A model generated the notes under the pieces. The model saw nothing but the letters and a program-made list of their open reading frames with translations, was not told the DNA's origin and made no database searches. From Allacma fusca (lineage: Eukaryota > Arthropoda > Collembola > Symphypleona > Sminthuridae): DNA of 64,000 bases. The DNA lies in contig OX359247.1 in NCBI GenBank assembly GCA_947179485.1, forward strand, positions 2,199,060-2,263,059, read 5' to 3'. Below, one piece after another: positions 35,315 through 45,727 of this stretch (its first letter is position 1; every line of letters starts with the position of its first letter). The position numbers and the translations under genes were made by a program.

Positions 35315-38166
35315 AACAAAAACTTCTTGGCCTTTTGGTAAAAAATAAAACCTTTTCAGACTTTTGGCTAAGAAGCAAAGCTTCTCGGCCTTTTGGCTAA
35401 GAATAAAAACTCCTGAACCTTTGTTCTAAGAAAAAAACTTCTCAGCTTTTGGCTCAAATCCAAGACTTCTAGGCCTTTTCGCTAAGATGAAAAGCTCCTC
35501 GGCCTTTTGGGCAAGAACAAAAACTTCTCCTAATTTTGGCTGAAACCAAAAACTGCTCATCGTTTTGGCTTAGAACAAAACTTCTCGGATTTTTGGCTAA
35601 GAAAAAAAACTTCTCGGATAATTTGCTACCAATCAAACCTTGTCGGCCGTTTGGCTAGGAACAAAGACTTCTGTACCTTTTAGCTAATAAAATAAATCCC
35701 GGCGTATCAATTTAGAAAAAAAACCTCTCGGCCCTTTGGCTAAGAACAAAGACTTCACGGGTTTTTCTGGCTAAGAAGATAACTTCGGCGTTTTGTGTAA
35801 GAACAAAAACTTCTAGGCCCTTTGGCTAAGAACAAAACCTTTACAGCATTTTGGCTAAGCAAAAACTTCTCGGCCTTTTGGTCAAGAACAAAAAAATCTC
35901 AGCATTTTGGCTAAGAACAAAAACTTCGCGGCCTTTTGGCTAAGAAAAAAACCCTCTGTAAATTTTAGATAATAAAATAATTTCGGCGTTTCACTTTAGA
36001 AAAAAACCTTCGGCGTTTTGCTAAGAACAAAACTTCTAGGCCTTTTGGCAAACAACAAAATCTTCCCAGCGCTTTGGCTAAGAAAAACATTTTGGACTTT
36101 TGGCTAAGAAAAACAAAATCTCAGAATTTTGGATCAGAACAAAGGTTTCTCGGCGTTTTCGTTCAGAATAAAACCTTTTCAGCCTTTTGGCTAAGAAGAA
36201 ACTCTTCTCAGCCTTTTGGCTAAAATCAAAAGACTTCCAGGCCTTTTCGCTAGGAAGAAAAGCTAATCGGCCTTTTGGCCAATAAAAAAACTTCTCAGCA
36301 TCTTGGCTAAGAACAAAAACTTCTCGGCATTTTGGTTAAGAATAAAACCTTCTGAGCCTTTTGGCTAAGAAAAAAAGCTTATCGGCCTTTTAGCTAAGAA
36401 CAAAAATGCCTGAACCTTTGTGCTAAGAAAAAAACTTCTCAGCTTTTGGCTAAAATCAAAGACTTATAGGACTTTTGGCTAAGAACAAAAGCTCCTCAGT
36501 CTTTTGGAAAGGAACAAAAACATCTCGGAATTTGGGCTATGAAAAAAACTAATCATCATCTTGGCTCCTCGCCTTTTTGGCCAAGATCAAAAACTTCTGG
36601 GAATTTTGGCTAAGAACAAAACCTTCTCGGTCTTTTGGCTGAAACCAACGACTTCTAAGCGTTTTGGCTGAGAACAAAACGTTTTTAGCCTTTTGGCTAA
36701 GAAAAAACGCTCCTCGGCTTTTTTGTTAAAGAAAAAACAACTCTGCATTTTGGCTAGGAACAAAGACTTCTCGGCCTTCTCGTTAAGAATAAAACCCTCT
36801 CAGCCTTTTGGCTAGCAAGAAAAACTTCTCGGCGTTTTGGTCAAGAACAAAAACTTGTGGGACTTTTGGCTAAGTAAAAAAGCTTCTCGGCATTTTGGCC
36901 AAGAACAAAAACATCTCGGCCTTTGGGATAAAAACAAAAACTTCTCAGAATAATATTCTACCAATGAAACCTTGTCGGCCTATTAGCTGAGAAAAAATTG
37001 TGTCGGGCTTTTGGCCAAGAAGAAATGCTTCTCGGTCTTGTCACTAAGAACAAAAACTTCTCGTCCTTTTGGCTCACAACAAAAACATCTCGACCTTTTG
37101 GCTCACAACAAAAACATCTCGACCTTTTGGATAAGAACAAAAACTTCTCGTCCTTTTGGTTGAGAACAAAAACATCTCGGCCTTTTGGCTCACAACAAAA
37201 ACATCTCGACCTTTTGGCTCACAACAAAAACATCTCGACCTTTTGGATAAGAACAAAAACTTCTCGTCCTTTTGGTTGAGAACAAAAACATCTCGGCCTT
37301 TTGGCTAAGAACAAAGACTTCTCGCGTTTTTTGGCTAAGATGAAATGCTTCTGGGCGTTTGGGTCAAGAACAAAAACTTCTCGTCCTTTTGGTTGAGAAC
37401 AAAAACATCTCGGTCTTTGGGATAAGAACAAAAAATTCTCGTCCTTTTTGGTTGGGAACAAAAACATCTCGACCTTTTGGATAAGAACAAAAACTTCTCG
37501 TCCTTTTGGTTGAGAACAAAAACATCTCGGCCTTTTGGCTAAGAACAAAGACTTCTCGTGTTTTTTGGCTAAGAAGAAATTCTTCTCGTCCTTTTGGCTA
37601 AGAGCAAAAACTTCTCGGCTTTTGGCTAAGAACAAAAGACTTCTCGTGTTTTTTGGCTAAGAACAAAAACTTCTCGTGTTTTTTGGCTAAGAAGAAATGC
37701 TTCTCGGCGTTTTGGTCAAGAACAAAAACTTGTGGGACTTTTGGCTAAGTAAAAACGCTTCTCGGCATTTTGGCCAAGAACAAAAACTTCTCGGAATTTT
37801 GGCTAAGAACAAAAGGTTCGCGGCCTTTTGGCTCAGAACAAAAGGATCTCGGCCTTTTGGATGAGAACAAAAACTTCTCGGCCTTTTGGCTAAAAACAAA
37901 GAATTCTCGCGTTTTTGGCTAAGATGAAATGCTTCTGGGCGTTTGGGTCAAGCACAAAAACTTCTCGTCCTTTTGGTTGAGAACAAAAACATCTCGGCCT
38001 TTGGGATAAGAACAAAAACTTCTCAGAATAATATTCTACCAATGAAACCTCGTCGGCCTATTAGCTGAGAAAAAATTGTGTCGGGCTTTTGGCCAAAAAG
38101 AAATGCTTCTCGGTCTTGTCACTAAGAACAAAAACTTCTCGTCCTTTTGGCTCACAACAAAAACGT
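35315..38166. repeat. Duplicated block, copy B (partner 29,065-31,990)
   Basis: Same landmarks as copy A (for example ACTTCACGGGTTTTTCTGGC at 35,752 and 29,358) without the 215-bp insertion. A 1,078-bp spacing (36,958 to 38,036) repeats the one seen in copy A (30,782 to 31,860), so the duplication post-dates that smaller repeat. Confidence 0.88.
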
Positions 38167-39285
38167 CTCGACCTTTTGGATAAGAACAAAAACTTCTCGT
38201 CCTTTTGGTTGAGAACAAAAACATCTCGGCCTTTTGGCTAAGAACAAAGACTTCTCGTGTTTTTTGGCTAAGAAGAAATGCTGTTCTTGTTTTGGTCAAG
38301 AACAAAAACTTGTGGGACTTTTGGCTAAGAAGAAATGCTTCTCGGTCTTTTTTCTAAGAACGAAAACTTCTCGGCTTTTTGGCTAAGAACAAAAACTTCT
38401 CGTGTTTTTTGGCTAAGAAGAAATGCTTCTCGGCGTTTTGGTCAAGAACAAAAACTTGTGGGACTTTTGGCTAAGTAAAAAAGCTTCTCGGCATTTTGGC
38501 CAAGAACAAAAACTTCTCGGAATTTTGGCTAAGAACAAAAGGTTTGCGGCCTTTTGGCTCAGAACAAAAGGATCTCGGCCTTTTGGATGAGAACAAAAAC
38601 TTCTCGGCCTTTTGGCTTAAAACAAAGAATTCTCGCGTTTTTGGCTAAGATGAAATGCTTCTGGGCGTTTGGGTCAAGAACAAAAACTTCTCGTCCTTTT
38701 GGTTGAGAACAAAAACATCTCGGCCTTTGGGATCAGAACAAAAAATTCTCGTCCTTTTTGGTTGGGAACAAAAACATCTCGGCCTTTGGGATAAGAACAA
38801 AAACTTCTCAGAATAATATTCTACCAATGAAACCTCGTCGGCCTATTAGCTGAGAAAAAATTGTGTCGGGCTTTTGGCCAAGAAGAAATGCTTCTCGGTC
38901 TTGTCACTAAGAACAAAAACTTCTCGTCCTTTTGGCTCACAACAAAAACATCTCGACCTTTTGGATAAGAACAAAAACTTCTCGTCCTTTTGGTTGAGAA
39001 CAAAAACATCTCGGCCTTTTGGCTAAGAACAAAGACTTCTCGTGTTTTTTGGCTAAGAAGAAATTCTTCTCGTCCTTTTGGCTAAGAGCAAAAACTTCTC
39101 GGCTTTTGGCTAAGAACAAAAGACTTCTCGTGTTTTTTGGCTAAGAACAAAAACGTTTCGGCCTTTTGGTTAAGAACAAAAGCTTCTCGGCCTTTTGGCT
39201 AAGATGAAAAATTTCTCGGCCTTTTTTCTAAGCACAAAAACTTGCCTTTTTGGCGAAAAACAAACACCTCTCGGGCCGGAAATTT

Positions 39286-39409
39286 AGAAAAGAAAGCCAA
39301 GAACCTTAGCCAAAAGGTTCAGAAGTTTCTATTTTTAGCCAAAAGACCGAGACGTTTTTTTCTTAGCTGAAACGCCGACAAGATTTTGTTTTTAGCTAAA
39401 AGGTACAGA
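39286..39409 (-). repeat. 29-bp U2-like satellite, antisense again (block 5)
   Basis: After CTCTCGGGCCGGAAATTTAG the monomers are TTCTTAGCC-type again, so the sense-oriented stretch is bounded on both sides. The block ends at GGTACAGA, the target duplication of hAT element 3. Confidence 0.9.
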
Positions 39410-40861
39410 CAAAGGTGGGCCTCTCCCCTATATGTAGGACGTACAAGTAGCAAACTATAGGCTACAAAAAAAATCTCATGTTAATTGTAGGTATTATAGG
39501 ATAGGGGGATAACTTGTTGTGTAGATTCCCTATAAAATGTGTTGGGCATAATAACTGATTCATATAAATGTAGGAGTCTTTTTTTTTCAAAAGAGCCATT
39601 CCCATAATGAATCATTTTTTTGGAATATGTACATATAATTCATATACATACAATATAAATAGTGTGAGTAATATTGAGGCCAAATATTTTTGGGCTATAA
39701 CCAACCAATCTTAAATTATTAAAAAAATAATTTGGGTCTAGTTGAGCTGCGGCACGGTTCCAAAGCATGGAGCGTGATAGGGCTTTCTGTTTACCGCGAA
39801 GGCGCTACCCTTATGTTACGTTGGCAGGGGACTCCACTCCTCGTCCACTACAGCGAGCAAAGCAATGCTTGCATGCTGGCTGTATGTATTCGCATACAAT
39901 CCATGCGTGCTTGGTAACATGTGCACAACGCCTTAACTAGATATGTATATAAATTACCCGTTTCGGATTTCCTCCGATTTGACTGCCGGCAGATGCAAAT
40001 ATGCACTTTTTCCAAATTTTAAAATGTAGCTTTTATTCTTCCCTTGAGTTTAGACTGTTTAAAAAGTGCATATTTGCGTCTGCCGGCACTCAAAAAAAAT
40101 TGCATAGTTTCAAAAATGTGCATGTGATTTTTTTAAAAAATCCGAAATTTTGATTTTACAATGGGGAAAAAATCATGAGTGCAGTAGTTAATGGGAGAAT
40201 ATATTTGAGATAGCCAATTTTTTAATATTTAAATTAGTAAGGCTGTAATAAATTATTGTATTTTTCGGGTTTTTTCGGTTTTTTGACCTTCCCATTGGGA
40301 TTCGCGGCAAAAATAAAATTGTAGATTTTTTTTCATTCAATTACGCATCTGATGGGCCCTATAAAAATATTTTATAAAATAGTGACCTTCACGGGTGGCC
40401 CTTTTCAAAAAAACAGACTCGTAGGCTAAATGTTGGCGCACATTTTACATGCATTTATATGTTAGGTTGATGTACTTACTATGCTGTGAACATTTTCTAC
40501 TGTTTAAATAGTGCTTCCTTAAATTTTTTTACTAAAATTGATGAGTAGAAATGAACACCAATTTGACAGGGGAAATCCTTGTGTAGGGTAACAACTCAGC
40601 CGTTCGTATATCAGCGTAGATTCCCTATAAACTGTTACATATTACTCATAGGCGCAAATATAGGCTACAATTATGTAGGCGTAAATGTAGGCTATAGTTT
40701 TACTTTTTAAAAAAGTAGGCATCTAGGCAGGCTGTCGAATAATCCTTCCATATATGTCGGTATATTTTTTAGCGACATTAATGTAGGCAAAATGTAGGCA
40801 TGATCGGGTATTAAAAATATATGTAGAATATAGGCGAGGCAAACTATTTTGCCCACCTTTG
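39410..40861. mobile_element. Non-autonomous hAT element 3 (1,452 bp)
   Basis: Terminal inverted repeats CAAAGGTGGGC and GCCCACCTTTG are flanked by the perfect 8-bp duplication GGTACAGA (39,402-39,409 and 40,862-40,869). Short TGTAGGC-type motifs cluster near both ends (39,436-39,495 and 40,660-40,845), as expected for transposase binding sites. No transposase frame is visible. This is a different family from elements 1 and 2. Confidence 0.92.
39984..40088. repeat. Nested 105-bp inverted repeat inside hAT element 3
   Basis: Arms of about 28 bp (TGCCGGCAGATGCAAATATG… and its inverted partner ending TCTGCCGGCA) differ at one position and flank a 49-bp spacer. It could be a small MITE nested in the hAT, or an internal hairpin of it. 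No target duplication was found. Confidence 0.6.
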
Positions 40862-41330
40862 GGTACAGAAGTATTAGTTCTTAGCCAAAAGGCTGAAAAA
40901 TATTGGCTCTTAGCCAAAAGATCGAGAAGTTTTTGTTCTGAGCCAAAATGCCCAATAAGTTGTGAACTTAGCGAAAACTGGAAAAGATTTGATGTTAGCC
41001 AAGAGGCCGAAAAGATTTTGATCTTAGCCAAAATGCCTTGAAATTTGTGAACTGACCGATATCCCGAGAAGTAATGATCTGAGCCAAGAGGCCGAGAAGT
41101 TCTTGTTCTTAGCCAAAAGGCCGAGAAGTTTTTGTTCTTTGCCAAAAGGCCGAGAAGTTTTTGTTCTTGGCTAAAAAACCCGAGATGGATCAAATAATAA
41201 AAATAAGATCAAAAAACCCGTCTTTGATATTAGCCCGACTTCCCAGAAAGTTGTAAACTTAGAAAATACCAGAAAATCTATGATCTAAGCGGAGAGGCTG
41301 AAAAGTTTTTTTCTTAGCCAAAAGGCTAAG
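40862..41330 (-). repeat. 29-bp U2-like satellite, terminal degenerate edge
   Basis: Recognisable antisense monomers continue to about 41,180. They become ragged to about 41,330 and stop where the minus-strand coding-like frame begins. Higher divergence at the array edge fits the usual decay of satellite borders. Confidence 0.85.
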
Positions 41331-41977
41331 ATAGCTTGAGCCAAACCTGAAATATGGAATAAAAGCTCACGCATGTTAAACTGCCAGAGATCAACTTGAA
41401 AATCTTTTAAAGATCCCTTCAAAGATTCCTTTTTAGTTTCCTTGGGTCCCATGAAAAATCCAACGCACTCCATCGGAACACGGATCGTAGTAGTGTAGAT
41501 TAGTTGACCATTCTCAGACTTCGGTTGACAAAAATACAACGAATCCTCAGGAAAACGGATGTAAGGAGGACTTTCACCTTGATGATTCTTCATATGCGAA
41601 ACGTGAAATGACAGCACAGGCGTATGAAAATTACATCTTTCGCAGCGGGCCTCATTATTCGGATGTTTGATAGACATCATGTTCTCTGGTCGTACAGAAG
41701 CCAATTTCATAGTAGACTTCAGTTTCGTTGAATCCTTAATAACCAGCAAAGACTGAACGGTAGACGGGCCAGGTTTATTAGGATCTTCCGTAGGAAATCT
41801 TAAATCACGGTAATGATTGATGGTATTCACCACTCTGTCCAATTCTAACGCATCTTCTTCTTGAATCTCAAACAAATGTTGTAGATTTCGAATAGCCATG
41901 ACGGATTCATCCCGAGCTTCTCGAATCATATTAGAATACTTAGTCTCCATTACAAGAACTAGGATCATAGAAATCAA
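41285..41977 (-). CDS. Hypothetical ORF with one C2H2-like finger, C-terminus in satellite
   Basis: A 230-codon frame of unknown function. It has a helical N-terminal half, the motif FPTEDPNKPGPS near residue 66 and a Cys2-His2-like finger (CERC…HVSHMKNH, about residues 112-132). The last 20 or so residues (AILAFWLRKKLFSLSA and stop) are translated from U2-like satellite, so the original C-terminus has been lost or replaced. The motif PTEDP..PG also occurs in the 42,480-43,451 ORF, which suggests the two derive from the same element. It lies downstream of the retroelement ORFs on the same strand. No promoter or poly(A) signal was identified. Confidence 0.45.
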   Translation of the reverse strand: MISMILVLVMETKYSNMIREARDESVMAIRNLQHLFEIQEEDALELDRVVNTINHYRDLRFPTEDPNKPGPSTVQSLLVIKDSTKLKSTMKLASVRPENMMSIKHPNNEARCERCNFHTPVLSFHVSHMKNHQGESPPYIRFPEDSLYFCQPKSENGQLIYTTTIRVPMECVGFFMGPKETKKESLKGSLKDFQVDLWQFNMRELLFHISGLAQAILAFWLRKKLFSLSA

Positions 41978-42479
41978 ATAACGTTCTCATTCGACATACA
42001 AGATTAGCATCATTTGACAATGTCACATTGCTATGTTTCACATTATTTTGAAATTAATTATGCACATAGATATTAATGATACTTAATTATAAGTAACATT
42101 TGTATTGAACAGACTCACAACTCACTAGGCACACTAAACTCGAATTCGAGGAAATTATTTCCCAAAATAAAACTTACGAATGTCCACAAATGTCCAAACT
42201 AAGTACGTAACTGAAGGAATGTAGTGTGACTTCCAAATTATAATCGTAAAGTGAGTGGTCTGAAATAAATAAATAAACTGACATATTAGCTATATATCTT
42301 GATATCTTGTATCACACACACATATTAATATTTTTGTTTTAAATTATGCACAAAATACATACTTAATTTTTCAATAAGATTTGACAATAATCAATATTTC
42401 TTATAATAATTCTAAAAGCAATTATTACTAAGCTAATTCAAGCACAAGCACTGCACTGATTTGTAGAACAAGCTAACAA
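41978..42479. other. AT-rich non-coding stretch
   Basis: No gene, repeat family or LTR pair recognised between the two minus-strand ORFs. Confidence 0.5.
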
Positions 42480-43451
42480 CTAAAACGTTAATAATGGCTG
42501 ACACCACGCCGACAAAGGCCAATAGTCTTTGTAAGAAAATGCTTTTAGTTTGATTGTGGCCTGACGCTTAGGGCGTGCCTTAACCTCTGAGGGATCAAAC
42601 CTTGTAGCTTTCTGAAATAATTCCTTAGAAACCCTTGACGCTGATAATCTGCGTTTACCAGGATGACAAGGATCTTCAGTAGGCGGGTCTAACTTGTCTT
42701 CGAACACATCTTCCCCTAAACACACGGGACTGTGAAGTGGAAAATCTGTAGGAATATCTACATTAGTATGTACCACTGTAACAGGAGCACTAGCTATACG
42801 CTGTCTTGAATCAACAATTCGTCTAAATTTGGCAGCAGGAGGAATACAATCTGCACACTTAGGAACAGAATGACCTGAGTCTGGCACTATCTCTAAAGAA
42901 ATAGGATTTACTTTAGTAGATGTAGATTTAGCACTAATGTTTGTATTCACAGCTGTTGATGAAACTATGTTAACTGTTTTGCGTAATGTACTAGGAGATA
43001 ATAGTTTTAAATTTTTAGTTCCTAATTTAGCATTCTTTTTAGTAACTTTTCCATAAGTAACTGGAGATTTGAGTTTAGAAGTCTTAGTTAGCAATCTTTT
43101 AGATTTGCGTGGAGAGAATGCAGGATGTGGATTCACAAATGCTACACTCAATGGGCTTTTCTCTGCAGTGGGTTCAATATGTAAATGAGGCTGAACTGGA
43201 GCACACACAGTAGAAGTGATGATGGACGAGACTGGACAGAAAAGACGGCTCGTCGTTGTGTGACTCAGCGTTGCCAAATCAGTACTCTGAGTACCTATAT
43301 TAGTATTAGCACTTAGCACTACATATGATGTTACAATCATGTTTGGAATGCAAGCCTCAAAAAGTCTTCTCTTCTCCTCTCTCACACACTTAAAGTACTT
43401 TTTCTCCCAGCGTAAATTACAAATGAAAGTTCCTAATGCTGTATATCTCAT
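42480..43451 (-). CDS. Hypothetical basic ORF, probably retroelement-derived
   Basis: A 323-codon frame rich in Ser, Thr, Lys and Val with no domain I recognise. It has a Lys/Arg-rich central stretch (FSPRKSKRLLTK and following, residues about 110-150). The C-terminal part contains DPPTEDPCHPGKRRLSASR, echoing the motif in the ORF at 41,285-41,977. It starts 28 bp after the stop of the Asn-rich ORF upstream on the same strand. This ordered series of long frames in AT-rich DNA argues for real but unassigned coding capacity. Confidence 0.45.
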   Translation of the reverse strand: MRYTALGTFICNLRWEKKYFKCVREEKRRLFEACIPNMIVTSYVVLSANTNIGTQSTDLATLSHTTTSRLFCPVSSIITSTVCAPVQPHLHIEPTAEKSPLSVAFVNPHPAFSPRKSKRLLTKTSKLKSPVTYGKVTKKNAKLGTKNLKLLSPSTLRKTVNIVSSTAVNTNISAKSTSTKVNPISLEIVPDSGHSVPKCADCIPPAAKFRRIVDSRQRIASAPVTVVHTNVDIPTDFPLHSPVCLGEDVFEDKLDPPTEDPCHPGKRRLSASRVSKELFQKATRFDPSEVKARPKRQATIKLKAFSYKDYWPLSAWCQPLLTF

Positions 43452-43478
43452 TGCACACTCAGTTAAATAATTTGTTTC

Positions 43479-44369
43479 CTATTGACGAGTTTTTCTAATG
43501 CTTTTACTAAAATGCATTACAATTCTACTCGTCAATATCAAAGGAAAATCTGTATAAATTGAGTTGTGATGTAAAAATGTATGTTCCTGATGTAGAAAAT
43601 TCATATCAATGTCAGAACTTGTATAGATGTTATTTTCAAGTATTTCACTATTTTCAAAAATTGATGAAATGTCAATCATTAACTTATCCTGATTATGAGC
43701 TAATATAAGTTCTTGACTTGAAATTATGCCTGTATTCTCAGTAGAAATATTAGTCTCACATTGCCCCGGCAATGTGTTAGTATTGGGCACAAATAATAAT
43801 TCAGAGTTATCAACTGATAATTGAGCTGACTGAAAACTGTCATTCAAAGATTCTTGCATAGTATTTGACAAACTCATTATAGATAATCGTGTACGGTGTA
43901 AATAATCATTCAAATAATCATTCATAGGATTATCTTCCTGGGGTATATTAGTATCATCTTCTGTAGGTAAAAATCTCGATGAATCAGGATTATTTACAGA
44001 AGTTATATCACTGTCAACTGAATGAATAGATACAGATTCCTTAGAAGAGTCTGAAGAAATATTAGGATTATTTTGCACACGATAGTTATTTCCAAAAAAC
44101 AGTTCACCTGAAATAGAGTTCTCAAAAACTTCTGTTTCAGGTTGAATTCTTTGAAAGTTGCCAAAAATATCAGTCGTAGCTAAATTATTTGTTATATTTA
44201 TGAAATTATTGGTATTATTTATAGGAGTAACATCCATGTGTAGATGAGTATCATTATTTACTATTTCAACAATTGTAGGTTCTGTAATCATGTCATTTGA
44301 AGGAAAACTGAAATGATGCATATTTTCCTGAGGAAAAGTCATTTCATTATTCAATGTAAACTCATTCAT
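43479..44369 (-). CDS. Asn/Ser/Thr-rich low-complexity ORF (296 aa)
   Basis: An uninterrupted frame with strong Asn, Ser, Thr, Ile and Asp bias (for example NNTNNFINITNNLATTD near residue 52) and no recognised domain. Its ATG overlaps the stop of the preceding ORF in an ATGA tetranucleotide (44,366-44,369), the geometry used for stop-restart coupling. Alternatively the overlap marks a frameshift within one longer low-complexity tail. Staying open for 296 codons in AT-rich DNA supports past selection. Function unknown. Confidence 0.45.
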   Translation of the reverse strand: MNEFTLNNEMTFPQENMHHFSFPSNDMITEPTIVEIVNNDTHLHMDVTPINNTNNFINITNNLATTDIFGNFQRIQPETEVFENSISGELFFGNNYRVQNNPNISSDSSKESVSIHSVDSDITSVNNPDSSRFLPTEDDTNIPQEDNPMNDYLNDYLHRTRLSIMSLSNTMQESLNDSFQSAQLSVDNSELLFVPNTNTLPGQCETNISTENTGIISSQELILAHNQDKLMIDISSIFENSEILENNIYTSSDIDMNFLHQEHTFLHHNSIYTDFPLILTSRIVMHFSKSIRKTRQ

Positions 44370-45271
44370 GACATTAGAGTTAGGATTATGTTAATTGCAA
44401 AATTAATTATAGGACTGGAATTAGGATTAATATTTACTGGCACAGCAGAATCAGAATTTTCTTGCGATATGTCAGTATTTATAGTTATTAATCTTATACT
44501 TGGTCTTTTAATTGAAGGTAAAGCAGAAAAAGTATTTATAATCCTTTTACTACGTGTGTTTCGGTATGGACCAGAACTGAGTCTTGAAGTCTGTTCTGTC
44601 TCATGACCCGAACTTTGAGCAGTATATAAAGACGTATTTATATTATTATTTATATTTTGTCCAGTAGTTTCGTCTACGTGAGATAAACGTGAATTACTGT
44701 TAATATTTCGAACATCTCTGCGCTGAGAATCCGAATTATAAGGAGTAACATTTGAAGTTATTCTTGAGGAATAAACTTGAGAATTTCTGTTTGTATAAGT
44801 GTTATTCGCATTAGTACTACGCTCACGAATGTCGCTTAAATTACAAGTAAAATATGATGTTGAATTTATATTTCGAGCACGCATACTGGACTGGTTAATT
44901 ACTCCAGCATCAGTATGTAGTAGTGTGGTGTTAATAGGAGGATTGACGGTATGGAAGGGAAACGAGTTGATCAGACTGTTTCGACTTGCCCCACCAACGT
45001 ATAAGTCCTTACTACTATCACAGCTTTGAGTAACTAACGATGGAATATTTCTTCTAGTATTTACATGATGTCTCGTTTGTGGTCTTTGCACATCTAATTC
45101 TGATCCACAAAAATTATGTAAACTGTTATTGTCAATATAATTATTTCCTGTAGGAAAAGTCAACGGTTGATAAATTTCACACCAAGGTTCAGTAGTTATG
45201 TACGGTTTTATATTTTCTACGTGAACATTTCTGTCTGTTTCCAGATAAAGTAACAATGGGTTTAACTTCAA
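44366..45271 (-). CDS. Integrase tail plus Asn/Ser/Arg-rich extension (301 aa)
   Basis: The N-terminal 20-25 residues (LETDRNVHVENIKPY near residue 11) match the end of Ty3/gypsy integrases, where a VH..N.KPY motif closes the GPY/F region. This frame is therefore the continuation of the integrase at 45,189-45,727 after a frameshift near 45,243. It extends about 280 residues past the usual integrase end as an Asn/Ser/Thr/Arg-rich, probably disordered sequence with no known domain. The stop overlaps the next ATG. The extension may be an element-specific accessory domain. Confidence 0.5.
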   Translation of the reverse strand: MKLNPLLLYLETDRNVHVENIKPYITTEPWCEIYQPLTFPTGNNYIDNNSLHNFCGSELDVQRPQTRHHVNTRRNIPSLVTQSCDSSKDLYVGGASRNSLINSFPFHTVNPPINTTLLHTDAGVINQSSMRARNINSTSYFTCNLSDIRERSTNANNTYTNRNSQVYSSRITSNVTPYNSDSQRRDVRNINSNSRLSHVDETTGQNINNNINTSLYTAQSSGHETEQTSRLSSGPYRNTRSKRIINTFSALPSIKRPSIRLITINTDISQENSDSAVPVNINPNSSPIINFAINIILTLMS

Positions 45272-45727
45272 ACGAAGAGTTCCCTAATATACGCACAATT
45301 TTGTATGGAGATGACCATTTTGGTCCAAACTTCGGAACATCGTGAATCCTGAGCACTACCAAATCACCAACTTTATACACATGTACACTCCTATTGCAAG
45401 CTTCATCTCTACGTTGCTGTTGAACTTTAGTCAAATTAACAGCATTTTCTGTCGCCTGCAACAGTTTTTGCTGAGAATCTTCTGGAGAAATGTCATTTTC
45501 TGGAGTTAGTACAGGAGTTATCAGGTCGAATTTAGTAAGTGGGTCACGTCCGTGAAAAAGATAATACGGAGAATAGTTAGTTCCTTGATTTACATGAAAA
45601 TTATGCATACGAACTGCTAATGGTAATAAAGTGTCCCATTTAGTACTGTCAGTAGTTATGTATTTCCTTAGGAAAGATTTTAAAGTACGATTTTGACGTT
45701 CCACAAGTCCATTTGACTGCGGGCTAT
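45189..45727 (-). pseudogene. Ty3/gypsy integrase, C-terminal fragment
   Basis: On the minus strand the frame opens with the end of the catalytic core (QSNGLVERQNRTLKSFL, where the conserved Glu follows the S.G pattern). It continues through the KWDTLLPLAVRMHNFHVNQGT and SPYYLFHGRDP segments into the GPY/F-like domain (KFGPKWSSPYKIVRI, about 130 residues in). That order is diagnostic of Ty3/gypsy integrase. The two upstream catalytic Asp residues, the zinc-binding domain and all of protease, RT and RNase H are missing. The fragment meets unrelated DNA at about 45,728, and a frameshift near 45,243 ends the frame early. Confidence 0.85.

Larger units (their letters stand above)
30183..39285 (+). 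repeat. 29-bp U2-like satellite, sense block 3
   Basis: Sense monomers with strongly homogenised sub-blocks: AAAAACATCTCGACCTTTTG runs, a 654-bp higher-order repeat, and large duplicated blocks. A segment of about 180 bp starting with ATTCTACCAATGAAACC occurs at 30,779, 31,857, 36,955, 38,033 and 38,818. Orientation reverts near 39,285. Confidence 0.96.

Noticed and set aside
21386..39285. Functional U2 snRNA gene in the array
   Set aside because: Only the first roughly 26 bases of U2 are represented. No branch-recognition, Sm-site or 3' stem-loops follow in any monomer I read.
44313..44606. Plus-strand 97-codon frame opposite the Asn-rich ORFs
   Set aside because: Antisense shadow of the longer minus-strand coding-like frames.
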